A stretch of DNA of 64,000 bases from Magnaporthiopsis rhizophila (taxonomy: Eukaryota; Ascomycota; Sordariomycetes; Magnaporthales; Magnaporthaceae): the NCBI GenBank assembly GCA_003049465.1, contig PYSS01000015.1, positions 371,974-435,973 on the forward strand, read 5' to 3'. The position numbers and the translations under genes were made by a program. Shown here in pieces: positions 9,953-22,159 of the stretch; within the stretch, counting starts at the first letter, position 1, and the number at the start of each line of letters is the position of its first letter. The notes beneath the pieces are model-generated. The model ran no database searches and was not told the DNA's origin. It saw only the letters and a program-made list of their open reading frames with translations.

Positions 9953-11053
9953 TCAGGTTGGAGATTTTGGCTTTTTGGGCTTCTTATCCAGCCTGTCGCG
10001 ACCGGGCATGTACGGCGAGGCCACCCCGACGAGTTTTTGTGCCTGCTGTGGTGGTGGGCCCCCTTGCTGTTGCCGCTGGTCACCCTTGAACTCGTACACG
10101 CCTCCGGGACCAACGACCCGAGGCGTCCCCAGGTCCGGTCTTGTCAGCTGCTCGTTGTGTAGCTTCTCTAGCGACTCGCCCACGACCGCGTACTGCGCCC
10201 AGTTGATAGGTGGACAGCGGACGACGTTTTGCCGTTGCGGCAGCTCACGCCAGGGTGGCTGCTGCGGCTTGGCGCCTCCTTTATTTTTCCTCCTTTTCTT
10301 TTTTGCTTGGATGCCCGAGTCTGTTCCGTTGGCACTACTCTCACCGGTAGCAGGCTGTTTGCCCTTGACTACATCGCCCGAAGTAGGATCATCGGCGTGC
10401 TCCGCGACGCCGTCGTCGTTCTCTGAGGAACCTGAGTCAGAGTCGGAGTCGTCACCGTCCCCACTCGTGCCAAAAAGCGTCGGCGCGGCGGGCGCCGTGC
10501 TCACGCGGCCCTCGGCGAGGTCGCGCAGGAAGGCGTCCGGGTCCTCGAGCGCCGCGGCCTTTGCGCGGCTCAGGCGGGCGACGTCGGCGGCGGCGCGGGC
10601 GCGCTGGATCTGCAGCACCGAGATGGCGCTCTTGAGGGCGAGCACGTCCGGGTTCGCGTCGAAGTCGAGGGGAAGCGGCGGGGGCGGGGCCTCGAGCGCG
10701 CCCGCGGCCTGCGCCGGCTGGGACGAGTGCGTGAGGGCGACGCGGTTGGCGGCGAAGAAGGTCATGGCCGACGGCGACGGGTCGACCGTGTAGTGGGTGC
10801 TGCTGCCCGAGGTGGTCGGCACGGGGACTGCGGGGCCGGCGAGGCGGGAGGCGCGCAGAGTTGGGGTTATCGGGCTTACCGGGGGCGGGGGCGGGAATTC
10901 CGCGCGCGCGCCTCCGCCCGACGGACCCTGCCCGTCTCCATTTGCCGTTTCCCCGGGCGCCGATGCAGAGGGCGGCTGCCCTGCGCCCGTAGCTGGGTCG
11001 CTATTTGATGCCGCTGTCAGCGTGCTGCCGGTCGCGATGCTCAGAGTAGGCAT
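9953..11053 (-). CDS. Conserved-looking fungal protein of unknown function, low complexity
   Basis: This is a single-exon frame of 366 residues from ATG at 11053. Residues 1-120 are Ser/Thr/Ala/Pro-rich and probably disordered. Residues about 130-175 form an Ala/Arg helix (ALKSAISVLQIQRARAA) that could be a coiled coil. An acidic Asp/Ser block and a basic AKKKRRKNKGG tract follow, the latter a possible nuclear signal. The C-terminal 90 residues look like the ordered part: VVRCPPINWAQYAVVGE, then LEKLHNEQ, GPGGVYEF and a basic tail KKPKKPK. I recall similar C-terminal blocks in uncharacterised ascomycete proteins but cannot name the family. A basic nuclear-type signal suggests a chromatin or RNA role, which is inference. 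The frame is far longer than chance would allow on this strand, and codon use fits the neighbours. Confidence 0.72.
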   Translation of the reverse strand: MPTLSIATGSTLTAASNSDPATGAGQPPSASAPGETANGDGQGPSGGGARAEFPPPPPVSPITPTLRASRLAGPAVPVPTTSGSSTHYTVDPSPSAMTFFAANRVALTHSSQPAQAAGALEAPPPPLPLDFDANPDVLALKSAISVLQIQRARAAADVARLSRAKAAALEDPDAFLRDLAEGRVSTAPAAPTLFGTSGDGDDSDSDSGSSENDDGVAEHADDPTSGDVVKGKQPATGESSANGTDSGIQAKKKRRKNKGGAKPQQPPWRELPQRQNVVRCPPINWAQYAVVGESLEKLHNEQLTRPDLGTPRVVGPGGVYEFKGDQRQQQGGPPPQQAQKLVGVASPYMPGRDRLDKKPKKPKSPT

Positions 11054-12598
11054 GTTGGTTGTGCCAAGCGAGCGGATTTCTATCGCGGGGTCGGGTGTTA
11101 GAACAATAAATGGTAGTGCAGAATCCCTGGCATCAGATCTCGGGCATACTGATGCGACGGCAACTCTTGGCGGTTGCGCTTGCCACCAGGCAGCAGTTGG
11201 TCGATGACACAGTGCGGGATTCAGATTTGATTGCTGGGATGCCTACCGCGCGAAGTGGGCCCCGTTGCTTGTCCATCCGCATCAGCAATGTGCCCGTAAG
11301 AGTGATGTCGGGTCTGCCAAAATGCTCCGTGAACCATTCATGCGATATCGTACAGCGCGCTTTCATGGCATGGCGACGGGAGCGTCGATCTTTAAAATAT
11401 CGAGGCGCTTTTGCGACACACCAGAGCTTTCTTCTCAGTCGTTGGCGTCGAGTCTGTCGATGCACGTAATCCAGTGTCGATCCTGACGTTATGCTGGATT
11501 AATGCAATTCCTCGTCGCTACCTCTTTTGGCGCGTCTACCGCGACCCAAGCCATGGCGCACTACAGGTCACAAGGATTATAAACATTATTTTTATGGGTC
11601 ATTTCCTAATTAGGCCAGGTACCCACGTACATTCTCACTCATAGGAAATCACACCGAAGCCTATGTATCTTTTGCCACTCCCCACTTGTCAAGTACTTGG
11701 CTCACACCAAAACTTGCACCTCGCGCTTGGTAACCCCCCGGCACCCGCCAAACTAACGTTTATAATCCCTGTGACCTGTAACTCGGCACCTCCATCACAA
11801 GCCCCCCGCACGCCCGCTAGCATCGTCATCTGCACGGGCAACTCGACCAAGGATCGACAATTAGCAGCAATAGAAGGTAGCCCAGGAGTATGGCATTATG
11901 CATGCAAACCGCGTTTTGATCAACCATGGCATTCCTCAATTCCCGGTAGATTCTGACCGCCCTTTTCAGCCCACTAGTCACCGCAGGGCGGGCGGGCACC
12001 ACGCAGGAAACAAAAAAATATGGGAGCCGTGGCAGCTACCAGGCGGGCGCCAATGTTAATTCTAGAATCCATCCCTTCCTCCACGCCAAGGGCCGAATGT
12101 GAACTCCAGACTCGGCCCTCTCGGCTGCAAAACGACACCTCATTCGTCCTCCCAGTCCTGGCTTCCACTAGTTCGCCCTGGGTAAGACCTCTAGCATACT
12201 TGTCATAGGGCGTGTGAAACTTCAGCCCAACACACCCAGCTCGCGTGTTGAGGCAAAGAGACCTGACAGCTTTGCTGAACCGACTTAAAATGAGTCCAAC
12301 CCCCGCCCCTCCGCGTCGTCACGCAGGTCCCCACCGTGTTGATTTTTACCTTGCAACCTACTTATTACTTTTATGACATCCTCTGCGTATATTCCTTTGC
12401 TTATCACAGCCTCCCCACCAACGCACATCTCATCGCGGAGTACTCGGCAAGGCCGGTAATACCCCAAAAACCTTGCGCAACACTTTCCGCTATGGACACC
12501 CCTAGCGCCCCGTAGATAGAACAGGGCAGAGGAACGAACCTTGCAAGGGTGGAAGAGAAAAAAAAAAAAAACGGACGGGATCCGCCTCCTCACAAGCA
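11054..12598. other. Intergenic region, no clear gene
   Basis: About 1.5 kb lies between divergent genes. It shows moderate GC, scattered stop codons in all frames and an A run at about 12560-12571 shortly before the ORF at 12599. A GGTACC-type word occurs at about 11618. No RNA gene or repeat is recognised. Confidence 0.4.
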
Positions 12599-13066
12599 AT
12601 GAGTGACGCGCCGTGTTTGGAACAGACATGCTCGGGGTCCGGCGGCGCCGATCAAGTGCCAAAATCCAAGGCAGGCGGGCGGGCTGGACGGTTGCGAGTG
12701 CTGTCTCAACTCAAAAGCTGGATCACAGTCAGCGAACCATCTGCCCAGGCCTTCAAACAACACCAAAAGGAATCATACAACAGAGCTGGCGTTAGCCGAG
12801 ACGACCCAACAGCAAGGACCAAACTACGGGCTCCGACCGGTAGCATTCCACAGGACGCAATCAAGCCTTCTGGCAAAGGCCCGGATCCCGAGGACGTCGT
12901 GAGAATCAAGGCAGCACAGACTCGGGCTTTAAGACAGGCCTGCAGCGCCGTTTCTACAGGATCACGAGCATCACAGACCTACTCATCCCGCTCGTCCTCG
13001 TCCTTTGGCTCCACTGCTAGCACTGCGGTATCTTCAACATCCAACACTCCTGGGAGCAAGGGATGA
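12599..13066 (+). CDS. Small unknown protein with a conserved-looking core
   Basis: This frame of 155 residues starts with ATG at 12599. The core at about residues 37-115 (SQLKSWITVSEPSAQAFKQH, then RDDPTARTKLRAP, IPQDAIKPSGKGPDPEDV and a basic helix) has the compact look of a real small fungal protein and resembles uncharacterised short ascomycete proteins I have seen. The last 45 residues are almost only Ser/Thr/Ala/Arg and likely disordered. The N-terminal 35 residues are Gly/Cys-rich and may not be the true start, since an upstream exon is possible. There is no signal peptide, membrane helix or enzyme motif. A 14-bp direct duplication lies just downstream at about 13114-13141. It is called mainly from composition and protein-like texture, so confidence is moderate. 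Confidence 0.5.
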   Translation: MSDAPCLEQTCSGSGGADQVPKSKAGGRAGRLRVLSQLKSWITVSEPSAQAFKQHQKESYNRAGVSRDDPTARTKLRAPTGSIPQDAIKPSGKGPDPEDVVRIKAAQTRALRQACSAVSTGSRASQTYSSRSSSSFGSTASTAVSSTSNTPGSKG

Positions 13067-13974
13067 TGCGCGGTCGCGGACAGCTAGGTATGGCGCAATT
13101 TGGACAGACGACCATATTGCCTCGGCGATATTGCCTCGGCGATATTGGGCGTCACGGCGCCAAACTAGGGTCTTGCCGCTCATGGATATGATTGTGTGCG
13201 GAGCCAGGGAATATGTTCGGAGAACGATGGAGATCTCCGGGAAAGCCCGATTTCCCCTTGGATCCACCGGCTTTCCTCAGGTACCGTCAGATATGTATGG
13301 TTTGAGCCACCTAATTTCCATTTTCCATCATTTTTTGTCGCTATGGCGTTCTGGACGTCCAAGAAGATGGAGCCATCCAATGGACAGAAGTTCTCGACAT
13401 TCAAACACAACCCGCCCAGTAGAATTTTGTAAATTCCATCAGATAAACTACTAAAGGATCCATCTAGGTTCACGGAGAAAAGGCTGGCCAGTTATGGTCA
13501 CTGAAGACCGTGTAGAGATCGATCAGCCCCCGCCAAACTCGTACAAAGAGATACGTGCAGCTCGAGCACCCGGGACCCATGCCACTGGTTAGCACCATGA
13601 TGCAACCCTGACCAATCACAGAGTCCACTCTAGCCTAAAAGAGGAAACCATCTCGATCATTACCCTCGCCACCCCATTATCAATGACGTAATCGAACGAG
13701 AAGCCCAAGACTGGTAGTCAATGAATATCAGAATATTGAAGTCACCCTGCCATCCTCTCCATTGTATTCCCCTGTCTCTCACCTACAGCCGAGCAAAAGT
13801 CCTTGGAAATGCCCCCTTCGCGCGCCAGCACGGATTAGTCGCCCGAGCCATCGATTCTAACCAAGGCGAACGGCCGCCTGCCCCCGGAAGAACGGGCACC
13901 CAGAGCCAGATCGAGGTACATAGGTACCAAGTAACTTGGCTCTCCCCCGCGAACTCTTCCACTCGCCCAGCAAG
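13067..13974. other. Intergenic region with a short tandem duplication
   Basis: About 900 bp. A 14-bp unit (ATATTGCCTCGGCG) is present twice at 13114-13141, followed by a partial third copy. The rest shows no coding signal on either strand. The last 250 bp are CT-rich and are probably the leader of the downstream membrane-protein gene. Confidence 0.4.
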
Positions 13975-15836
13975 ATGAGTGCCCAGGGAAGCCGCAGCGG
14001 CTCACGCGCCAATCGAGGTGGTGAACGCAACTCGGAGTCCGTCGACGAGCACACCCGCCTGCTCCCAAATCGGCTCGATAGCGATGTCCCCACATACCTG
14101 AACCCCGACGACCCGGCCGTGACGCCTTGTAAGTGGCAAACGCCTTGGCCATGTCTACCGAGGCCAGAGGTTTCCGAGTTGCTTAATGCGAGAAGGGCCC
14201 CCAGGACCTCGGCGGAGCTGACGCGAACTATACTTACCAGACAACCTGTGGACGGTGCGGCTTATGAGATGGGTCACCGTTCTCCTCGCCATCGTCGCCT
14301 TCCTATGGTGGATTCTGCAGTTGGTCTCCATCTTCATCACGCCGCCCGGCCTGCACGCCCCGGGCTCGGTTTTCTTTGCCTTTGGCTACGCGACAATGTC
14401 TCTGGCCGTGCTGGCTGTGGCACTGTTGTTCTTCGCGGTGCCGTCCAAATCAATCAGGGTGCTTTCTGGAGTCCTCTCGGGCCTGCTGGTTGTCGACGCC
14501 ATCATCATTCTCGCCGTGACGCATCTCCGGCAAGAGGAGGCCTTTGTGGGTTCCGCCAGTGTCATATGTAAGTCGATATTCCTGCCCCGCGCCTTCGCGC
14601 GTTTTCGTGTTATCTGCCGGCCAACAGCCACTGTCCCCCACCCAGGCTAATACTCGAATATGACGCACTCCAGGGGCCTTTTTCACGGCTATATGGACAC
14701 TCGTGGCGGACGAGGTTGTGCAGTGGGGTAAGAGAGAAGAGGAGGAGCGGTTGACGGGCCGACCGGAGACGCGCCGCACCCTGCTGGAGTGGACCGAGGT
14801 CGGCATCTCGAGCATCGTGGTCTTTGTGCTGTGCATTGCCGCCTCCCTCATGACCTGCACTCTCATCCTCCGGGCCGTCGACTCGGGGCTTCAGCCGCCT
14901 GGAGCTAGGTATTGGGTCGACGGCGACAAATACCAGATTCACATTTTCTGCGCGGGGAACAATACGGAGCTCGACGAGCCGACCGTGCTGATCGAGGGTG
15001 GCGAACGGCCTGTGGAAAATGGCCTATGGCAGTTCGCCGACAACGCCGTGCAGAACGGGTCCATGACGAGGTACTGCTTTGCCGATCGTCCAGGGTTCGC
15101 ATGGGTAAGTCTCTACTCCTCATGGGCACAGCCCATCACCCTTTCCGACTAGACAATTAGAACTCGACTGACTGCCGGTTGTTTGATGCCGCTGCAGAGT
15201 GATACGGCTCCCTCGCCTCTGTCGATTGGTATGGCGACGGACGCCCTCAGCGAGGCGCTCTCGCGGGCAGGCGAGCGCGGTCCCTGGATCTTGATGAGCG
15301 CTGGTGTCGGATCGCTCTACTCTCGTGTCTTCTCGTCTAGGCACGGGAAGGAGACAAAGGGTATCCTAATGATCGACCCGACACACGAAGACCTGCTGCA
15401 CCGGACTGCCGATCCTGGTCGCGGTTTTCTGCTCTGGACCCAGGGCGTGTTGGCACCCCTGGGTCTAAAGAGGATCCCCGGCGCCGTGTTTGGCGGCCGG
15501 GGCCGGGAGGACCGCGTTTGGGGCAGGTCGGCATCGCAGGGCGAAAAGTACATCTTTGCAAAGCTGCAGGAAAGCCTGGTGGCCAACTCGCTCAGCAAGC
15601 GCGAGGTCGTGTCGAGCCGGGCGATACAGTACCGCAAGACCCCTCTGGCCATCGTCAGCTCGGGCGTTCAGATGCGGCAGGACAGCGAGTGGGAGGCGAA
15701 GCAGCGCGATCTCGGCACGCTCACGCGGAACCTGGTCGGCTGGGACGTGGCAGAGGAGGCACCGCATGAGGTTTGGAGAACGTACCAGGGCCGCGAGCTG
15801 CTTGAGAAGCGGCTTGCGCAGCTGGTGCGTGCATGA
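13975..15836 (+). CDS. Polytopic membrane protein with C-terminal hydrolase-like domain
   Basis: Four exons (13975-14128, 14241-14567, 14674-15104, 15198-15836) give 516 residues. The joins rebuild continuous frames with GTAAGT-type donors. The N-terminus is hydrophilic with ENTR-like DEHTRLLP. Five hydrophobic helices follow: near residues 55-80 (RWVTVLLAIVAFLWWILQ), 88-113, 122-144, 162-178 and 198-222. The remaining 290 residues are soluble. They include IHIFCAGN, then GPWILMSAGVGSLYSRVFSSRHG, ILMIDPTHED and a long C-terminal helical part, an arrangement reminiscent of an alpha/beta hydrolase nucleophile elbow and acid region. Orthologues in related fungi are, to my memory, labelled mitochondrial integral membrane protein, without proven function. 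The exact catalytic residues cannot be assigned. A dileucine-type DEHTRLLP could be a sorting signal, which argues for an endomembrane location. Confidence 0.8.
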
Positions 15837-18096
15837 GAGATGGGATGGACATACATGACGTGGTTTGGCGAGTGGTTGGCCGACTGGCACATCAGATTGC
15901 TAGGTAAATTAGCCCCTGGGAGGGCGTGATGTTTGGATGCAAGGAGGCAGTTTGTGGGAGGAAACAAGGAATGGTGCATGGTACCTGAACGGCATGGGAA
16001 CTTGGTTTGCTTAGCGCCTCCGTACGAGGAACGATAATGAGCGATGTATACCCCCGAGACGTCTTGGCTTCGGGGTTAAAAACATCGCGATTTTAAACTT
16101 TATAATTGATGGGTAAGGCCGACACTAGGCCAGTCGTTGCTTATATCATTCACAATATAGGATGCACTTGATGGTGTTTGTTCCAAGCCGCCGGGTTTGC
16201 AGTCAGGCTTTACCACTCGCTGAATGTGATGGGGCTTGATACCCAGGTACTTCAGGCTTGTCTTGTAGAAGATACCGCTCTAGATTGACCTGACGAGATA
16301 GTGTTAGATTTTTCTATCGCGGGTTGTTTCTCACGGGGTCTGATTTCTGGATGATGGTATAGCAGTATCCTAGGTATCTCAAGATTTTGGAATGAAGCAG
16401 GGGGCAATTAATGTTCTCGCGCTTCCAGATTCGTCAGTGTTGGCGAATCTGGATAACGGCCAATGCAACCAGACACAAACTGCATCCAGGATTTATGCCA
16501 CGCTTGTGTAAGCTTCTATGCTTAGTGCCAAAACCGCACCAGTCTGACCGGCTAGCTGCCAACCATGAGATGAAGGTTCCAGGATGACGGTTGATTGCCA
16601 AGACGCATGGACGCAGATGCAGCTGGACTTTTCAAGGGTCCTTGGTCTTCCCGGCTTGCACTCCCAAAAATATCTCCCCTGCAGGAGGAAGGGAAGAACA
16701 TGCGGGTTAGAAAAAAAAAAAAAAAGAAAAAAAAAAGCCGACGACACCATTAAATTGAAATGAGAGGGGCGGACAACACAACCTCGATATGACAAATACA
16801 CGACACGATACGGACATTGGATTGCTTTTGGTATCCACGACATAAACAATGGATAGAATGGAGGCCAAATGGGGCGCTGCATAAATTAAGCAACGCGGGC
16901 TGCCACCAGCAGGGTTTTGTCTGCACTAGGGGCTTCAGATAAAATACAGATAGGCAGTGTGCCCGGGGAGAAAACCCCGAATCAATTTGAAGAATGGTGA
17001 TGGTCATTAGAGTTGGGATGACGGGATTGCTGGCACCCTGGGCAGCGGTGACAGCTCGATTCCTGAAGCTCCAACCGACCTGGATCGACAGGTGGGAGAT
17101 ACAGTGCACATGTCGTCCTGTCTGACTGGACGCTCGCCCGCAGCGTCAACCCGTCGCATGTCGGCCGCCGTTGTGCTTGATGCACAAAGCTGCAATCTGC
17201 ACTTGGTGAGCAGTCACTGTAGTGCATCCATGGATGCATTCTCAATCCCCCCAGCTTTGAGGTCTGTTTTGCTGCCGGTACTGAGCATCACGAGTGGGTG
17301 TCTAGGTCCCCACTTGGGCACAACTTACCACAAATTGATCCTTCTTCTTACCTAAGGCGCCAGCCGCCCACCAAGAAAATCCACCGCTTTGGGCGCTGTG
17401 CCCCCAGGTCCCGTTGGCGTGTGCCGTGTGCCGTGTACAGTGCTCTTCGGTGGTCGCTCGCCCATCACTTCCCGCCTGGCAGAGGGCACCCGCACCTGCA
17501 AACCGTTGCTGCAGGCCTGCCACTCTTTGGCACTGCTCGTCACCTGCCAGCACTCCTGACCGACCGACCCCCTTTGCTGAAGAAGCGGAGGGCCAAACTC
17601 AGCCCGACACGGCCAGGATCCGTCGCCGTCGATTGATCGAGCTGCGCCCCTCCAACTCGACGACGCCCTCGAGACCCAACCCGTAATCCGTTTCCAATTT
17701 CTCACGCCTCATCCATATTCCCTCGCTCGATCCCTCCGCGGTCCCTACCATTTTACTTTATCCCCCCCGCCCGCCAACCGTCGACCTCGACAGACCCGGA
17801 GCCCCGACCGACCGACACGTAGCCGTCGTCCTTTTCGCGTGGCCGTGATTGAGCAGGAAAGGCGGGCAGCAGTAGCCGCCTGGTTCATGGGCGCCACGAC
17901 TCTCGTCGATTGATTGATGTCGCCGCCCCCAGCCAATCGAGCTTTGGGTCGGTGTCTGACATAGCGACCGCCCTCCTTGATTAATCGCCCTCTCGCTTCC
18001 AAAACCGCCTGCCTCTGCGAAGCCGGCTCAGCTACCGTCCTCGCTCGCGTGTCGTCGCTGGTGTAGGCCACCCGTCCTCACCGCAGGCCGCCTGCC
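15837..18096. promoter_or_regulatory. Long intergenic region and presumed LRG1 leader
   Basis: About 2.26 kb. The part at 15900-16500 is AT-richer than its surroundings. An A15-G-A10 tract lies at 16711-16736. From about 17380 to 18096 the sequence is C/T-rich with many CCTCGAC and TCGC words and no long frame in register with LRG1, consistent with a long 5' leader of that gene. No RNA gene or transposon is recognised. Confidence 0.4.
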
Positions 18097-21000
18097 ATGT
18101 CTGCACCAGATCCCGAAGGTGGCCTGCCGATCCACGACCGCGGCCGCGGCAACCACCTTGGCCCAGGAGAGGCGCCCTACCAAACCGATCGCGACTTCCA
18201 AGGCCAAGCCATGGGCCCGGGCCCGGGCCGCTCAAACGGCGGACATGGCCGCAACACGTCGCCCTCTTGGGCACCAAGTCCCGGCCCAGGCCCTGCCCGT
18301 GGCGGTGACCATGTCCGAGACGACCGCAGCCGCAGTGGGGAGAGAAATCGATCGAAGCCAAGGAATGGCCGCTCGGGCAGCGGTCAGATGCGCATATGTC
18401 AAAAGTGCGGCGAGCCCTTGACCGGCCAGTTCGTGAGGGCCCTGGATGGCACATTTCACCTAGATTGCTTCAAGTGCAGGGTGAGTACAATGTTTTGTGG
18501 ATCCGTCCGGCTATGCATCCATTTACCTATCGCTTGTTCGTGATATCCTACGCAGCATCATTCTTGTCTCCCAGGATTGTTTCCTTTACTTTGATTCTGT
18601 GTACATCGCATCAACTTTATTTCTACTCGTCGACCTGTCCTTTTTGTAGTGTTTCTTTTCTGTTTTTTCCCCTTCTTATTCTTCCACACCACTTTGTTTG
18701 GGGATCTACCTGGCTCTCCCTACCCGTCTCCTCATCATATCCCGAGCTGACCCGCCGCGAGTTTCTCCTCACAGGACTGCGGCCAAATAGTAGCGTCAAA
18801 ATTCTTCCCCGCCGACGATGAAAACGGCGGACAGTATCCCTTGTGCGAGAAGGATTACTTTCGACGCCTTGGCTTGCTCTGTTTTCAATGCGGCAATGCC
18901 CTGCGCGGGTCCTACATTACAGCGTTAGATCGCAAGTACCACGTCGATCATTTTACCTGCTGCCTCTGCGAGACCGTCTTTGGCGCCCAGGACAGCTACT
19001 ACGAGCACGATGGCAGCGTCTACTGCCACTACCACTACTCGACCCAGTTTGCACAAAAGTGCAATGGCTGCCAGACCGCCATCCTTAAGCAGTTCGTCGA
19101 GATCTACCGCAACGGCCAGAATCAGCACTGGCATCCCGAGTGCTACATGATCCACAAGTTCTGGAACGTGCGCCTCACGCCGCTCCAGGACGCCCCGGCC
19201 GAGCCCCAGCAGCACGAAGACGAGAAGGCCAGTCGTGAGCTCGTCAAGGAAGGCGAGGAGCGCATGGAGGAGAAGGTGTACCGAATCTGGAGCGTGCTCT
19301 CGACCTTTGAGGAGTCCTCGGCCGCCTGTATTTCGGACATGCTCCTGCACGTCAGCAATGGTGCTTATGTCGACGGTGTCATGGTTGCCAAGAAGTTCAT
19401 ATGGCATGTCGACATCCTGTTCAAATCTGCCGACGGGCTCGACGGAGCTATGGCAAGGCTTGATATCAAAGGTACGTGCAGCTTACTCTGACGCGCTGGC
19501 CCGGCCTCGTCGCTGACATCTCCTACCTGACTGCCCTTGCAGGCTTGTCGTACGGGAGGGAAGCAAAGTTGCTTTGTAAAAAGATCGTGGCCTTCTTTTC
19601 GCTCCTGTCCAAGGCCCAGGACAAGGACGTCCGGAAGCTCGGCGTCACCCAGGAACTGCTATCTCTAGTCACCGGCCTGGCGCACTACCTGAAGCTGCTG
19701 ATCCGCATATGTCTCCAGGGCGCGCTTCGGATAGAGAAGGAGAGAGGCACGTCGGACGGGCTGTACCGGTTCTTGGATGATCTGGGTAACCTCGAGAGCC
19801 TCAAGAACGACGAGCCGGCCTTCCAGGTCACGAGTGGCATGTCTAGGTTATCCGCGAACGACTCGGACCAGTGCACCCTCTGTCGTAAGCCGATCGAGGA
19901 TGAGTGCGCAAAGCTTGATGACAAGCGTTGGCACCTGGCATGCGTTGCGTGCAGCCGATGCGGCAAGGAGCTGGGCCGGAGCCTGCAGGACGCACGATTT
20001 AGCCCTTACGACCAGAAGATCCTCTGCAGCAACTGTGGCTCGTACCAGGGTGAAAAGGCCCACGGGTTCACCAAGGTCACCAAGCTGCAGCAGTATGTGT
20101 TCCTTCTCAAGGTTGCTCTGGCGAGGCTACTGGAGATCCTCCGGAGCACTGGCGCGCTCCCGCAGGTCTCGGATGATCCGGGCGCGAACGGGTACGACTC
20201 GGTTGACGGCAGCCGAGACGCTCCGCATCTCCGGGGCGATGCGAGGTCCAAGTCGTATGGTGGCGGGAAGGAGCATCAGCGCGAGTCGTCGTATGAGAGC
20301 ACCCTCAATGATGTTAGGAGGCTGAGGAGCACGCGACTGGACAAGGCGCTGTCGTCAAGCTTCAGGAAGGCCAGGACGTCGCGCATCATGGACGGTCCCG
20401 AAGGCACGAGACCGGGCTCTGCGGGCGCCGACCCCAGCAGGCCCGGGTTCCAGATTGTTGAGGACAAGGGTCCGGCCGACGAAGGGACTACGGACACGAT
20501 GCTCGGCAACCAGGACGCCTTGACGCTGGACGACATTCCGCGCATCGTTGCTGCTGAGCAGGCTCGCGAGCAGAGACCCAACGCGTATGCCCGCCAGGAA
20601 CTCTTCCGGTCGCCCGCCACGGAGCCGAATTTTGGGTCGAACCAGCACCGGGATCTCTCACCGGGACGGGATGCCCATCCCCGCCGGGCTGGCGAAGCCT
20701 CGCCACAGCGGGCCATGGGGATCGGCGGTAGGAAGTACTTCTCGGAGCTGTCGGGACTCGAGTACTTCATCGTCCGACACCTTGCCGTCCTGACCATGCA
20801 CCCGATGCTCGAGACCGAATTTTCGCTCGAGGAGCTCCTTGGGTTTATCGAGTCGAGGAAACCGGCGACATTCTGGAACAAATTTGGCAAGGCATTCAAG
20901 AACGAGGGAAAGAAGGGCGTCAAGAAGAAGGGCGTCTTCGGCGTGCCTCTGGAGATAATAATCGATCGCGACGGCGCCGACTCGACCGATGGCGTCGGGC

Positions 21001-22159
21001 CAGGCACCCTGCGGATTCCTGCCGTGGTGGACGACATCGTCGCCACCATGAGGCAGATGGATCTTTCGGTCGAGGGCGTGTTCAGGAAGAACGGCAACAT
21101 CAAGAAGCTCACCGAGCTCTGCGAGAAGATCGACCGAGACGGCTGCGACAGCGTGAACCTGAGTGGCCAAACGGTCGTGCAGGTGGCCGCGCTTTTGAAA
21201 CGCTACCTGAGGGACCTCCCAGACCCGCTCATGACGCACAAGCTGTATCGGTTGTGGCTGGCGGCCGCGAAGCTGCCCGATCCCGAGAGGCGACGGCAGT
21301 GCCTGCATCTGATATGCTGCCTGCTGCCCAAGTGCCATCGGGACTGTCTCGAGATCCTGTTCTGCTTCCTAAAGTGGGCGGGCACCTTTCACCAGGTCGA
21401 TGACGAGTCGGGCTCCAAGATGGACGTCAAGAACCTATCAACTGTCATTGCGCCCAACATTCTTTACACAAGCTCCAAAGCTCTCACTCTGGACAGCGAC
21501 CCCATGTTTGCCATCACCGCGGTTGAGGACATCATCACGTACATAGAAGAGATGTGCTTGGTATGTGCTCTTTGCCTTTTCCTGGTGGTCTATTTTGTCA
21601 TATCTTTCGTACTTTTCCATCTTTACATCTCCTTTGACGCACAGGCTAACAAAAGACCCATCCTCCTCTCCCTTTGCTCTTCTAGGTTCCTGATGACCTG
21701 GTCGACATCCTCAACGACCCATCACTATTCAATAACAACGGCGAGATAACAACCAAGGAAATACTGAAAAGGTTCGGTGACCGGCCTCTGATGAATGGCG
21801 GAACTCAGCGGCCGCATGCGGAGGCCGAAATCGTTGGGAGGCACGACACACCCAACCGACCGTTCGCCAAGCGAGTGGATACGGACCCCTCAGTTTGGCA
21901 GGACGAACGGAGTGTGCGGCCGATGCAGGAGCTCAACACGCCCTATGGTACACCGGGCGGCCACCATCAGCACACCCACACGTCACCGGGAAAGCCGAGG
22001 GGGCCTCCGCCCGAGGAAGGGCACCCATCACCATATGGAAGCGACTTCGAACCCTCGGGGATGACGCCAGACGGTCAGGACCGTGGCCAGCGTCGTGAAT
22101 GGCGCAACTCGGGATGGAGCAGACAAAATAGCTCGGTGGGCGTCACAGGAACGGGGTGA
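18097..22159 (+). CDS. LRG1: Lrg1-type LIM-domain Rho GTPase-activating protein
   Basis: It stimulates GTP hydrolysis on Rho1-class GTPases at growth tips and septa, restraining cell-wall synthesis signalling. Exons are 18097-18480, 18775-19471, 19543-21560 and 21686-22159, giving 1190 residues. The N-terminal 95 residues are Gly/Pro/Arg-rich. LIM1 (about 101-155, CQKCGEPL...CEKDYF) is split by intron 1. LIM2 covers about 160-215 and a third Cys/His cluster about 220-250. A helical middle region is followed by a further LIM at about 471-525 (CTLCRKPI...CSNC). The RhoGAP domain spans about 830-1030 with arginine finger in EGVFRKNGN at about 873 and the LxxLPDPLMT motif. Two N-terminal LIMs, a distant LIM, then C-terminal RhoGAP is the Lrg1 layout and not the Rga1 layout. 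The tail is Pro/Gly/His-rich and probably disordered. Confidence 0.92.
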
